The position numbers and the translations under genes were made by a program. The notes beneath the pieces are model-generated. The model had not been told where the DNA came from and ran no database searches. It saw only the letters and a list, made by a program, of their open reading frames with translations. From Hyphomicrobium_A sp964493785 (GTDB lineage Bacteria; Pseudomonadota; Alphaproteobacteria; Rhizobiales; Hyphomicrobiaceae), in contig CAZBPM010000004.1 in assembly GCA_964493785.1 (NCBI GenBank), positions 1 to 64,000 of the forward strand: 64,000 nucleotides of DNA, given 5' to 3'. Shown in pieces: positions 49,945 to 59,152 of this stretch (positions are counted from its first letter, which is position 1; each line of letters begins with the position of its first letter).

Positions 49945-51345
49945 ATGCTGGCATATCGCGCTCTCGCGCGACGGTTCGTTTCGCATCTGCGGGCTCGGGG
50001 TGCAGGGCGCTGCGGTTTGGCCGCGTGCGTCTTCGCCAGCGTGGTGGCGCTCATTCCTGCCGCTACGCCTGCACGTGCGCAGACTCAGGCCAACTGGTGG
50101 GAGAGCCTCACCGGTTCGGGCACGCCCGATTACACGGGCCGCCGTCAGGAGGAGCGTGATCGCGAGCGGGAAGCTCGCAAGACGGACACGCTCGACGATC
50201 TGCGTCCCGATGCCGTGCCAATGCGTTCCGACGAAATGATCGCCTCGATCGAGGCTGCGATCCAGCGCTACCAGCAGATCGCGCAGAGCGGCGGGTGGCC
50301 GGTGGTACCGCCGGGCCGCATGATGCGCGAGGGCGAGGATGACGAGCGCGTGCCGATCCTGCGGCGCAGGCTGCTAGCGAGCGGCGATCTGTCCAGGCGC
50401 TCGCAGTACTACAATTCCTACGGCTTCGACGCTGAGCTCACCGAAGCGGTGAAGCACTTCCAACGGCGTCATGGCTTGAGGCCGACCGGGCGCATCGAGC
50501 GCTCGACCTATCCTCAGCTCAACATGACGGTCGACGAGCGCATCAACCAGCTGCGCCTCAACCTCGGCCGGATCCGCGAGCTGTTGTCCAATCCAACCGA
50601 GGAGCGCTACATCCTCGTGAACGTGCCGGCGTTCCAGCTCGAGGCTGTGGAGCGCTATGAGGTGCAGCAGCGTCACCGCGTCATTGTGGGGCGGACGGAG
50701 CGCCAGTCGCCGTCGGTGAAGGCGACCATCCGAGCGCTCAACTTCTTTCCATACTGGCGTGTGCCCGACAGCGTGGCACACCTCGATCTCATCCCGCGCC
50801 TCATGAAGGAGCCGGACTACCTGCAGAACGAGAAGATCCGAGTGCTGGATGCTGCGGCCGCGCACGAGATCGATCCGCAGACGGTCGACTGGTCGTCGCC
50901 TGAAGCGAAGCGGCTGAAGTTCCGGCAGGACCCCGGCCCACAGAACGCGCTCGGGCTGGTGCGTATCGACATGCCGAACGAGCATACGGTCTACATGCAC
51001 GATACGCCGATGAAGCAGCTGTTCGGGCAGCGTTCGCGCGCGTTCAGCGCGGGCTGCGTGCGCGTCGAGGGCGTGTTCGATCTCGCCGACTGGATCGCGC
51101 ATTACGAGGCCGGCTGGGGTCAGCCGGGCCGCGCGCAGCAGATTGTCGAAGCCGGGCAGGCGGTGGATGTGACGCTGACGCGGCCGCTGCCGGTTTACTT
51201 CACCTACATCACCGCTTGGGCAGAGCGCGACGGCGAGGTCGTGTTCCGGCCCGACATCTACGGCCGCGACGGTGCCGTCGATCAGGTGGCAGAGATGGAT
51301 CGCGATCCGGGTGAGCCTGCGCCGGCCGTGACGCTCGCGCCCTGA
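49945..51345 (+). CDS. L,D-transpeptidase (second paralogue)
   Basis: A 466-residue exported L,D-transpeptidase with a long signal peptide (about 1-46, ending ATPARA). After a charged linker, the peptidoglycan-binding-like segment LTEAVKHFQRRHGLRPTG precedes the YkuD domain. VYMHDTPMKQLFGQRSRAFS ends in SAGCVRVEG, giving catalytic His352 and Cys371. It resembles the LdtR-linked copy at 39986 throughout. A short hairpin that includes its stop codon (51334-51353) closes the gene. It probably cross-links peptidoglycan; division of labour with the other copy is unknown. Confidence 0.92.
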   Translation: MLAYRALARRFVSHLRARGAGRCGLAACVFASVVALIPAATPARAQTQANWWESLTGSGTPDYTGRRQEERDREREARKTDTLDDLRPDAVPMRSDEMIASIEAAIQRYQQIAQSGGWPVVPPGRMMREGEDDERVPILRRRLLASGDLSRRSQYYNSYGFDAELTEAVKHFQRRHGLRPTGRIERSTYPQLNMTVDERINQLRLNLGRIRELLSNPTEERYILVNVPAFQLEAVERYEVQQRHRVIVGRTERQSPSVKATIRALNFFPYWRVPDSVAHLDLIPRLMKEPDYLQNEKIRVLDAAAAHEIDPQTVDWSSPEAKRLKFRQDPGPQNALGLVRIDMPNEHTVYMHDTPMKQLFGQRSRAFSAGCVRVEGVFDLADWIAHYEAGWGQPGRAQQIVEAGQAVDVTLTRPLPVYFTYITAWAERDGEVVFRPDIYGRDGAVDQVAEMDRDPGEPAPAVTLAP

Positions 51346-51353
51346 GGCGCGAG
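51334..51353 (+). terminator. terminator overlapping the stop codon
   Basis: An eight-bp stem (CTCGCGCC/GGCGCGAG) with the loop CTGA that includes the TGA stop of the transpeptidase, then GTCCGTTTT. The convergent GTPase gene ends 25 bp further on. Confidence 0.6.
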
Positions 51354-51378
51354 GTCCGTTTTGCAGCGTGCGAGGCGG

Positions 51379-52638
51379 TCAAGCCGCCGCGCGATGCCAC
51401 GGCGGGAACGGATCGTCGAGACGTGCCCACGCTTTGGTATCGATCGTTCCTTCTTTCGGTATGGGCAGCAGGCAGGCATCGAGCTGCCTCTTGATCGCGT
51501 CCTTGTCCATCTCGCCGGTGCCGATGAAGACCAGCTCCTGGCGGCGATCGCCCCACTTTCCGTCCCATCCCTGATTGATGCGCGACAGCAGGCTTTCATC
51601 CTCGGGCCAGTTCTTTCGCGGTACCGCAGCCCACCAGTAGCCCATGGCCTCGGTGCGCACGAGCGGGCCTGCCTGTGAGAGCTCGCCGACGAAGGCGGGG
51701 CGGGAGGCGAGCCAGAAGAAGCCCTTGGCGCGCACGACGCCAGGCCAAGATCTGGTGAAGAATGCGTGCAGCTTCGCCGGATCGAACGGACCGCGGGCGC
51801 GATAGACGAAGCTTGATATTCCGTATTCCTCGGTCTCGGGGTGGTGATCCTTGAAGCCGTTCAGCTCGCGGAACCAAGTCGGGTGCTGATGGGCCGCGTC
51901 GAAGGAGAACAGCCCCGTATCCAGAATGTCGGCCAGCTTCACCCTGCCGTGGTCGGTCTCGATGATGCGAGCATCAGCATTGAGTGCGCGGATGATCGAC
52001 TTTGCCAGCTCCAGCTCCGACGGCTTTGCGATATCGGTCTTGTTGAGGACGACGACGTCGGCAAACTCGATCTGCTCGACGAGCAGGCCGACGAGCGAGC
52101 GCTCGTCCTCCTCGCCAGCGGTCTCGCCACGATCCTTCAGGAATTCCTCGGAGGAATAGTCGCGCAGCAGGTTTGCGGCGTCGACGACCGTGACCATGGT
52201 GTCGAGGCGGGCAACGTCTGAAAGGCTTTTGCCTGCCTCGTTGCGGAATTCGAAGGTGGCCGCGACGGGGAGCGGCTCGGCGATGCCCGTCGATTCGATG
52301 AGGAGATAGTCGTAACGGCCGTCTCTCGACAGGCGGTCGACCTCCTTCAGGAGATCGTCGCGCAGCGGGCAGCAGATGCAGCCGTTCGACATTTCGACCA
52401 GCGTTTCCTCGGTTCGCGACAGGTTGGCGCCGCCGCCCATGACGAGGTCGGCGTCGATGTTGACCTCGCTCATGTCGTTGACGATGACGGCGACCTTGCG
52501 CCCTTCGCGGTTGTTGAGGACGTGGTTGAGCAGCGTCGTCTTGCCCGCGCCCAGGAAGCCGGACAGCACGGTGACGGGGAGCCGGTCGTCGGGGCGGGAT
52601 GGCGATTGTTTCAGGTGTGCGGCGAGGTCTCGATCCAC
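51379..52638 (-). CDS. COG0523 GTPase (CobW/ZigA-like metallochaperone)
   Basis: A 419-residue G3E-family GTPase. The P-loop is GFLGAGKT (27-34), the metal motif GCICC follows (C87, C89, C90), the VVLNKTD block marks the NKxD, and the C-terminal domain has GFFWLASRP and RQELVFIGTGEMD. COG0523 proteins deliver metals (zinc, cobalt) to client enzymes using GTP. GTG 52638 was chosen; further upstream the frame crosses a Zur-like palindrome (52662-52683) and is not credible. The palindrome suggests induction on zinc shortage, so this is probably a zinc chaperone (inference). Confidence 0.9.
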   Translation of the reverse strand: MDRDLAAHLKQSPSRPDDRLPVTVLSGFLGAGKTTLLNHVLNNREGRKVAVIVNDMSEVNIDADLVMGGGANLSRTEETLVEMSNGCICCPLRDDLLKEVDRLSRDGRYDYLLIESTGIAEPLPVAATFEFRNEAGKSLSDVARLDTMVTVVDAANLLRDYSSEEFLKDRGETAGEEDERSLVGLLVEQIEFADVVVLNKTDIAKPSELELAKSIIRALNADARIIETDHGRVKLADILDTGLFSFDAAHQHPTWFRELNGFKDHHPETEEYGISSFVYRARGPFDPAKLHAFFTRSWPGVVRAKGFFWLASRPAFVGELSQAGPLVRTEAMGYWWAAVPRKNWPEDESLLSRINQGWDGKWGDRRQELVFIGTGEMDKDAIKRQLDACLLPIPKEGTIDTKAWARLDDPFPPWHRAAA

Positions 52639-52661
52639 GGGGTAGCATCCTTCCGAATTTG

Positions 52662-52683
52662 TGCGGATGTTATAATATCCGCA
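52662..52683. promoter_or_regulatory. Zur-like palindrome at the GTPase start
   Basis: A 22-bp palindrome with arms TGCGGAT/ATCCGCA around GTTATAAT; only one base pair is mismatched. The AT-rich core GTTATAAT resembles Zur boxes of Proteobacteria. It lies 24 bp upstream of the GTG, where a bound repressor would block transcription. Confidence 0.65.
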
Positions 52684-53417
52684 TTTGGGATGAAGGCAAG
52701 CCGCGGGGGGCGTTATGCGCTGCGGGGAGTTGCGCTGGCGCGAGGCGGTGGGGCGTTGGGGTGGCGCGTGGCGGGTGGCCGTGGGCGGGTTAGGCTGCAT
52801 CGGGGGCGATGGCGGGGACGGCGCTTGGATCGTCTGGCGCTGGACTGCGTGCGGGCGGGGCGAGGTCCTCAAGCGCGGGCGCGTCGAGGTGCGGCGATGG
52901 CGGGCCGGTGTGGGGATTGCAGGCGCGTGACCGCGCGCGAGCACTGGGCTGCCGCTTTGGCGACGGAGGGGAGAAGGGAACGGACGAGGACGCCGGGATC
53001 GTCTGCGGTTTCGGAACCGCCAGTGGTCGAGGCATAGGCATCGAGAACGGACAGCGCGGGATTGGCTTCAGCTTTGCATCGTCGATGCGTTTGTGGGCGG
53101 GGCGGGGTTGCCGTAAGGGTGCATCGATCTTGGGCGAGCGATAGGGTGCCTCGTGCTCATCCGGCGACCCGGTGACAGGTCGGGCGAAGGACGCTGATTA
53201 CGTTGTCATTGCCTCCGATTGTCCGGCGTCGGGATCGGATCAGAACATGCACAGCTTCGGCCGTCGGCGGATTTTCGGCTTACCCGCGGTTACGGAAATC
53301 AGTCTCGGTGAGCACTTAATGGGCGCCTTGTTGCTTCAATGAAGTGCAACCACCAATCCTCTTGGCACTCGCCAGCCGAGCGTCTAGCCTCCCCGCGGAC
53401 ATCCGGGGATTCAGGGC
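52684..53417. other. gene-free, strongly G-skewed spacer
   Basis: About 730 bp between the GTPase and the halogenase, with no credible gene. The left half (52690-52930) is very G-rich on the plus strand: the line 52741-52800 has 35 G against 11 C. Short runs of GGG or GGGG could form G-quadruplexes. One GANTC lies near 53409, just before the halogenase. The last 250 bp are more balanced and probably hold its promoter. Confidence 0.5.
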
Positions 53418-55082
53418 ATGGGCGAACCACTCCGCAAGATTACGATCGTCGGCGGCGGTACTGCGGGTTGGCTTGCTGCCGCATTTTTGAATCGGTTCTG
53501 CAAGTCGAAGGACGGCAAGCAGCCAATCGAGATCACCCTCATCGAATCTCCGAACATTCCGATCATCGGCGTGGGCGAGGCGAGCCTGCCCGGGATGGTC
53601 ATGCTGCTGCATCAGCTCGGCATATCGGAGGCGGAGTTCTTCAAGCAGACGGATGCGACGTTCAAGGTCGCGGCGCACTTCATAAACTGGCACCACGATG
53701 AGAAGGGCCAGCCGACCGAGTTCCTCAACATCCTCAATGCGCCGCCGTCGATCGACGGGCGTCAGGTCGCCGATTATTTCGTCACGTTCGATTCAGCGCG
53801 CTCGACGCCGTCGTCGGGCATGTCATACGTGCGGACCTATTCGCCGGTGGTGGACATCGTGCGCGGCAATCTCGCGCCGCGGCGTCCGGGGCAGCCGGAG
53901 TTCAGCGGCGAGGTCGGCTACACCTATCATTTCGACGCGACGAAGCTTGCAGTTCTGCTGAAGGACATCGCGACGGAGCGCGGCGTCAAGCACATCCTCG
54001 ACGACGTGGATGCTGTCAATCTGGACGAGCGCGGGTTCGTCAAATCACTCGGCCTGCGCCGGCATGGGGAGCATGGCGTGGAGCTGGTGATCGACTGCAC
54101 CGGCTTCCGCGGCTCGATCCTGCAACAGGCGCTCGGCGAGCCGTTCGAGCCGTACAGCGATTACCTGCTGAACGATCGCGCGGCGGTGGTGCAGATCCCG
54201 CACAAGGATCCGAACGTCATTGCGCCGACGACGAGGGCAACCGGGTTTTCGTCGGGATGGAACTTCAACATTCCGCTGACGAGCCGCGTCGGCACGGGGT
54301 ACGTCTTCTCGAGTAAATTCATCTCCGACGATCAAGCGATCGAGGAACTGCTGGCGTACTACGGCGACCAGGCGAAGGGGTGCGAGCCGCGCATCATCCC
54401 GATCCGCACCGGGCGCGTGCGCAATGCGTGGGTCAAGAACTGCGTGGCGCTGGGTCTATCGAGCGGGTTCATCGAGCCGCTCGAGGCGACTGCGATTTTC
54501 ATGTCGGACGTGGGCGTGCGCTGGCTGCACCATTTCATGCCGACGCGGGATTTCGAGCCGGAACGAGCGGCGGCCTACAACCGGCACATCAAGCGGCTGT
54601 ACCAGGAAGTGCGTGATTTCGTGCAGCTGCACTATCATCTCAATAACCGGCAGGACAGCGCCTATTGGAAGGCGGCGCGCGAGGACATGAAGCTGTCGGA
54701 TCGCTTCCGTGAGAACTTGGAGATCTGGCGGCAGACGACGCCACAGGACATCGATCTCGACAGCACGGTGCTGTTTGGCGGGCCGGTGTATACGCTCGTG
54801 CTGATCGCGAAGGGCTTTTACAAGGATAGCCAGCTGGCGACAGGCGGCACGCTGAGCCGCGCGCTCTACGAGCGGTATCGCAACGAGGTGCACGATGCCC
54901 GGCCCAATCAGATCAAGGGGCTGGTGAGCCAGGCCGAGTTCCTGCGCAACGGAGGCAAGGCGCCTGGCGGGGCATTCGCTTCGGTAAAGCCGCAGGATCT
55001 GGCGGCATTCGGGCCGAGCAACACAAAGATCAGGCTGCCGATGCAGCCGCAATTCTCGCGCGGTCCGGCGAAGCGGAAGTGA
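53418..55082 (+). CDS. flavin-dependent tryptophan halogenase family protein
   Basis: A 554-residue member of the Trp-halogenase family. FAD-binding GGGTAG (12-17), GVGEASLPGM, the lysine in ATFKVAAHFINW (K83, equivalent to PrnA K79), and the EPLEAT block are present. Deviations: the W-x-W-x-I-P halogenase signature reads WNFNIP (281-286, Phe for the second Trp), and where PrnA has E346-S347-T348-G349 this protein has E356-A357-T358-A359. It may halogenate another substrate or have another flavin-dependent activity. No flavin reductase or biosynthetic cluster is adjacent. Start ATG 53418. Confidence 0.82.
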   Translation: MGEPLRKITIVGGGTAGWLAAAFLNRFCKSKDGKQPIEITLIESPNIPIIGVGEASLPGMVMLLHQLGISEAEFFKQTDATFKVAAHFINWHHDEKGQPTEFLNILNAPPSIDGRQVADYFVTFDSARSTPSSGMSYVRTYSPVVDIVRGNLAPRRPGQPEFSGEVGYTYHFDATKLAVLLKDIATERGVKHILDDVDAVNLDERGFVKSLGLRRHGEHGVELVIDCTGFRGSILQQALGEPFEPYSDYLLNDRAAVVQIPHKDPNVIAPTTRATGFSSGWNFNIPLTSRVGTGYVFSSKFISDDQAIEELLAYYGDQAKGCEPRIIPIRTGRVRNAWVKNCVALGLSSGFIEPLEATAIFMSDVGVRWLHHFMPTRDFEPERAAAYNRHIKRLYQEVRDFVQLHYHLNNRQDSAYWKAAREDMKLSDRFRENLEIWRQTTPQDIDLDSTVLFGGPVYTLVLIAKGFYKDSQLATGGTLSRALYERYRNEVHDARPNQIKGLVSQAEFLRNGGKAPGGAFASVKPQDLAAFGPSNTKIRLPMQPQFSRGPAKRK

Positions 55083-55113
55083 GCGTGTAGCTCCGGCCCA
55101 CGGCGGGCCGGAA

Positions 55114-58100
55114 TCATGACATCGCGATTTCCTTCTCGCGGAGCGCGCGCTCTATGGCGACGTAAAGGTCGTTGATGACCGTCGCCCGGTGGGCGAGCTG
55201 CAGCACGAAGGCGCGGACCTCGAACTCGATCGCCTTCGCTCCGAAGCCGATGAAGAACACGCTCGGCGCTGGCGAGTCGAGGACGTGCGGCGTCGCCTTT
55301 ACTGCGTCCAGGATCAGCATCTGCGCGCGCAAGGTATCGGTGCCGTAAGCGATGCCGATCTTCAGCGTCACGCGGGTGATGCTGTCGGTCAGGGTCCAGT
55401 TGATGACCTTCTCGGTGATGAGCGACTTGTTTGGGATGATGATCTCGCGGTTCTCGCCGTCGGTCATGCTGGTGGCGCGAATGTGGATGCGCGAAACAGT
55501 GCCGGTGAGATTGCCGATGGTTACAGTGTCGCCGACGCGGACCGGACGCTCGAACAGGATGATCAGGCCGGAAATGAAGTTGGCGACGATCTCCTGTAGG
55601 CCGAAGCCGACGCCGACGCCGAGGGCGGCGACGATCCACTGCACCTGGCTCCAATCGAAGCCGATGCTGCGGAAGGCGAAGGCGAGGCCGACGATGGCGA
55701 TGACGTAGCGGCTGACGGCGCTGATGGCGTAGCGCGTGCCGGCCTCGACCCGGAGACGGTGGAGGGCGGTTATTTCCAACAGGCCAGGCAAGTTGCGCGC
55801 CGCGATGAGCGTAATAGCGGCGATGCCGATGGCGACGATGACGTTCGATACGGTGACCGGCATGCTGCGCGTGGCGCCGTCTACCGTGATCACCTGCTGC
55901 CAGAGCGGGATGTCGAGCAAGGCGAGAGAGGGCAACGCTTCGCGCCAGAAGAAATACAGCGTCGCGGCGAGCAGAAGGAAGACGCCGAGGCGGACGAGCT
56001 GGCGGGTCTGGTCGCTGATGGAGGCGATGTCGACCTCGGGTTCCTGAGACAGGGCGTTCTGAGGCTCGCCAGTCGCCGCCTGGGCCGCGATCTGGGCGCG
56101 TGCCTTCTCGTGACGGTCGGCGGCGCGCTTGATCTCAAGCCGCCTGCGCGCGACGAGGACCTCGCGCATGATGACGCTGTAAATGAGGAACGCGCCGACG
56201 ATGATGACGATGGTGAGCAGCAGGCCGTCGCGGATCTGCGAGGCGCCGTCGTAGTAACCCCAGAGCGCGATGCCGGCGATCACGAGCGGCAGTGCGGTCA
56301 GGGCCGCGTGCCAGATCGCGCGCGTCATCCACAAGGGATGGGCAGGCGTCAGGCGCTCGGCAAGGATGCCGCGACGTGGAGACATGATGCGCGCGATGTA
56401 GATCGCCACGGCGATGCCGCCGGCGAAGAAAGCGAAGCGGCCGAGGCCATCGCGAAGGCTCTGCGCGCTGCTGACGTTGATCATCCCGAGGATGAAGGCG
56501 ATGGGGGTGATGACGTACTTCAGCCAGAGCGTGTTGCCGTAGAGGACTGCGCGGGCGCGTTCGCTCCAGCCGAAGTGGGCTGAGAATAGCCCGTTCTCGA
56601 CGCTGATGAACTGGATGAGGCGCAGGAAGGCGAGGAGAGACGCCATCGTCAGCAAGCCGGCACCGACGCCGACGGCGAAGTCGGATGCCTGGGGCGGCTG
56701 GACGAGGAGCCAGCCTGCGTAGCCGAACAACAGTGGCGTCTTGATCGCGAGGAGCGTCGAAATCAGCAGGGCTTCGGGTGTGCGCAGGTAGTTGTCGGTC
56801 GAGTAGCGGCCAACGGCCTCAGCGATGCGACCAAGGCGCTTGGTCAAACGGCGAGACAGAACCACCAGCGCGCCGACGGCGAGCAGCACAAGGATCGTGG
56901 GAATCGGTAGATCGATCGCACGGTCGAAAAGTACTTTGGCGGTGTCTTTCCAGGCGTTGAGATCGAGGATCCAGACGAAGCTCGTGCGCACCTGATCGAG
57001 CCAGCCGATGCCGATCGATCCGGAGCTTGGCAGCCATAGCAGGCGGCTGTTGAGCAGTGCGCGGAGCTGGGTGGTCTGGTTGAGGAGATCGCGCTCCGCG
57101 GCATTCAGCTCGGCGAGCTGGGCGATGCGCGTGACGAGGGTGTCGTGAAGCTGGACGTAGAGATCGCGACGGGCCGCGACGAGCTTTTCGAGCGCCGGGC
57201 GTGCTTCGGGGGGAGCCGGATCTACCGCGCGTTTGGTGTAGGCGGCCAATACGCGCTCGGCCATGCCTCCGGTGTCACTCAGTGCGCGTCGAGCTTCTTC
57301 GGCCTGCAGCCGCTTCAAGCGTGCGTCGACAATGGCCTGATCGCGCTCGGCGATGCGACGCTGGAGCCGCGCGGTGTCGGGGAGCTGAGCGCGCATGGCG
57401 CGAAGCAGCTCGCTGAACTCGCCGCCGATGCTGCCGATTTCGAGCACCTGCTGGGCGGCGACCTTGCTGTCACGGACGCGCGCCAGTTCGCCCTGGACTT
57501 CTGCGACCTTGGACTTTCCTTCATCGAGCTGCCGCGTCGTGTCGGCCTCGCGCTGGCGGATGACGTCGGTGTCCTTCACGTAGGCTTCGAGGACGGGGTG
57601 CTGGGAAGCCAGGCGGCGCGCTTCGTTGGCAGATTCCGCCTGCTTCTTAGCGGCCTCGGCCTCCTTGAGCTGGTTGACGCGCGTCTCGATGATCGGGATG
57701 CGCTTCTGAAGTTTATCGAGCTTAGCCGCGGCGAGGTCCCGTCGTGCCGTAGCCGATGCCTGTCGCGCGGGAAGGCTGATCAGCTCCTGCTCGAGAAGAT
57801 TGAGCTTGGTAGAGCGGGCGCGCTGCTCAGCGGTAATGGCTGCCCTGCGCGCCTCGATAAGTGTTCCGTCCGTGACGCCGGACTGGGCCTCGTCAGCGTT
57901 TTCGAGCGCATTGATTGCCTGCTTCTCGGCCGTTTGCTCCTCGCGTGCCGCGGTGGCCCGGGTCGACATCTCGCGCAGCCGGCCCTCGATCTGGTCGAGG
58001 TCGCTCTTGATGGTGGCGGCGCCGCCGTTGGCGGCATCTAGCGCCTGCTGGGCTTCCGAAAGCGGAAGATTGACGACGCGCTTGGCGAACTCGTCCTCGC

Positions 58101-58569
58101 CCGGCTCGCGTCCGAGCGCTTCGAGCTGCTGCTTGGCATCGGCAACTCGTTCGGCGGAGCGTTGGGCTGCTTCCTGAAATCGCTTGGCGGACGCTGCGCT
58201 GGCCGAGGCGGCCTCGAGGTGCCCGAGCGCGGTGCGCAGCAGGGCGATGGCCTGATCGCGAATGTCGGGCGCGATGTCGGTACGCGCCTCGAGTTCCTTG
58301 ATCCGGCTCTTGGTGCGTTCGATGGCGCGATCGGTGCCGGTCGCTGCTTCCGTCGGCTCTTCGCCGGCGGCGGCTGCGTTGTCATTCTTGGGTGGCGGCG
58401 CGGCCTGGCCCGGCTGCGCGGCGGCAGGTTTTACTTCTTCGGCTGCGGGAGCGCTCTGAGCCTGGGCGGGAGCCGGCGCGGGTGCTTGAGCCAGTGCCGC
58501 GATGGGCATCACAAGCACGGAGATCAGGAACGCGCTGCGTCCCAGTTTCGAAAGAAGGAATGTCATCAT
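55114..58569 (-). CDS. mechanosensitive channel, MscK/KefA-like, with DUF3772-type N-terminus
   Basis: A 1151-residue protein. It has a signal peptide, a periplasmic Ala/Pro-rich then coiled-coil region (about 60-480), about ten TM helices and the MscS domain near the C-terminus (LGVGVGFGLQEIVANFISGL, ILFERPVRVGDTVTIGNLTG, IIIPNKSLITEKVINWTL). Such large MscS-type channels open under membrane tension to release solutes. The coiled coil may contact peptidoglycan. It is convergent with the halogenase (31 bp apart). Start ATG 58569 or 58566. Confidence 0.92.
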   Translation of the reverse strand: MMTFLLSKLGRSAFLISVLVMPIAALAQAPAPAPAQAQSAPAAEEVKPAAAQPGQAAPPPKNDNAAAAGEEPTEAATGTDRAIERTKSRIKELEARTDIAPDIRDQAIALLRTALGHLEAASASAASAKRFQEAAQRSAERVADAKQQLEALGREPGEDEFAKRVVNLPLSEAQQALDAANGGAATIKSDLDQIEGRLREMSTRATAAREEQTAEKQAINALENADEAQSGVTDGTLIEARRAAITAEQRARSTKLNLLEQELISLPARQASATARRDLAAAKLDKLQKRIPIIETRVNQLKEAEAAKKQAESANEARRLASQHPVLEAYVKDTDVIRQREADTTRQLDEGKSKVAEVQGELARVRDSKVAAQQVLEIGSIGGEFSELLRAMRAQLPDTARLQRRIAERDQAIVDARLKRLQAEEARRALSDTGGMAERVLAAYTKRAVDPAPPEARPALEKLVAARRDLYVQLHDTLVTRIAQLAELNAAERDLLNQTTQLRALLNSRLLWLPSSGSIGIGWLDQVRTSFVWILDLNAWKDTAKVLFDRAIDLPIPTILVLLAVGALVVLSRRLTKRLGRIAEAVGRYSTDNYLRTPEALLISTLLAIKTPLLFGYAGWLLVQPPQASDFAVGVGAGLLTMASLLAFLRLIQFISVENGLFSAHFGWSERARAVLYGNTLWLKYVITPIAFILGMINVSSAQSLRDGLGRFAFFAGGIAVAIYIARIMSPRRGILAERLTPAHPLWMTRAIWHAALTALPLVIAGIALWGYYDGASQIRDGLLLTIVIIVGAFLIYSVIMREVLVARRRLEIKRAADRHEKARAQIAAQAATGEPQNALSQEPEVDIASISDQTRQLVRLGVFLLLAATLYFFWREALPSLALLDIPLWQQVITVDGATRSMPVTVSNVIVAIGIAAITLIAARNLPGLLEITALHRLRVEAGTRYAISAVSRYVIAIVGLAFAFRSIGFDWSQVQWIVAALGVGVGFGLQEIVANFISGLIILFERPVRVGDTVTIGNLTGTVSRIHIRATSMTDGENREIIIPNKSLITEKVINWTLTDSITRVTLKIGIAYGTDTLRAQMLILDAVKATPHVLDSPAPSVFFIGFGAKAIEFEVRAFVLQLAHRATVINDLYVAIERALREKEIAMS

Positions 58570-58724
58570 GGGTGCTGAAGTAGCCGCATCGCTGGTGGCA
58601 ATTATGGCGCTCGTCAGATAGCTGGCGAAGCGCTTGTGGGCACTAGCGATTTCTTCTTTGGGGCAATAGTGGGGCGGGCGCGATCATGGCCGGGGATGAG
58701 TAACCATACTCGTTAAGCAAGCCA

Positions 58725-59012
58725 TCAAACGTGGCATCTGGCGCCGAGGTACTGATCGAGCAGATCGTTGTAGCGATTAGCCTGCGTCCGCCGGGCGGGC
58801 GTGAGCTTGCCGCCACTGGAAAGGCGCTCGACGTGGGCCGGGACGCCGCGTCGATCCAACGTGCGCAACTCCTGCTGGATGCCGCTGCAGGTCTGGCCGG
58901 CGCGCAGCGGCCTGGCACCGGGATCGGATGCGGCATTGCTGCTTGGGGCGCAGCCCGACAGGCCCGGCGATGAGATCAGTATCGTGAAAAGCCAAAAGTG
59001 CGGTCGGCTCAT
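58725..59012 (-). CDS. small lipoprotein with two further cysteines
   Basis: A 95-residue protein with a lipoprotein signal peptide (lipobox LSGC, Cys21 from ATG 59012). The mature part has GQTCSGIQQELRTLDRRGVP and ends in LDQYLGARCHV, so two cysteines may form a disulphide. It resembles small hypothetical lipoproteins of Hyphomicrobiales, function unknown. It is divergent from the two-component operon, with starts 140 bp apart. The ribosome-binding site is poor, so the start is not certain. Confidence 0.6.
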   Translation of the reverse strand: MSRPHFWLFTILISSPGLSGCAPSSNAASDPGARPLRAGQTCSGIQQELRTLDRRGVPAHVERLSSGGKLTPARRTQANRYNDLLDQYLGARCHV

Positions 59013-59152
59013 GTCGAATCGCTCGGCTGGACGCGGCACACGCCGAAAACCTATATGATGAGCGTAAGGGCCGCCGCTTACGAATGAAGTAAGGTCCATG
59101 CAAGGAGGACGTAAGCTGGCGCGGCGACATCTGCCTCGCAAGGGAGGCGCAG

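Noticed and set aside
52715..53144. Open frames on the plus strand in the G-rich spacer
   Set aside because: The translations are Gly/Arg/Ala-rich with no domain, signal peptide or ribosome-binding site.
58698..58711. GAGTA-ACCA-TACTC dyad past the MscK-like gene
   Set aside because: The five-base arms are too short to separate from chance, and no nearby promoter explains them.
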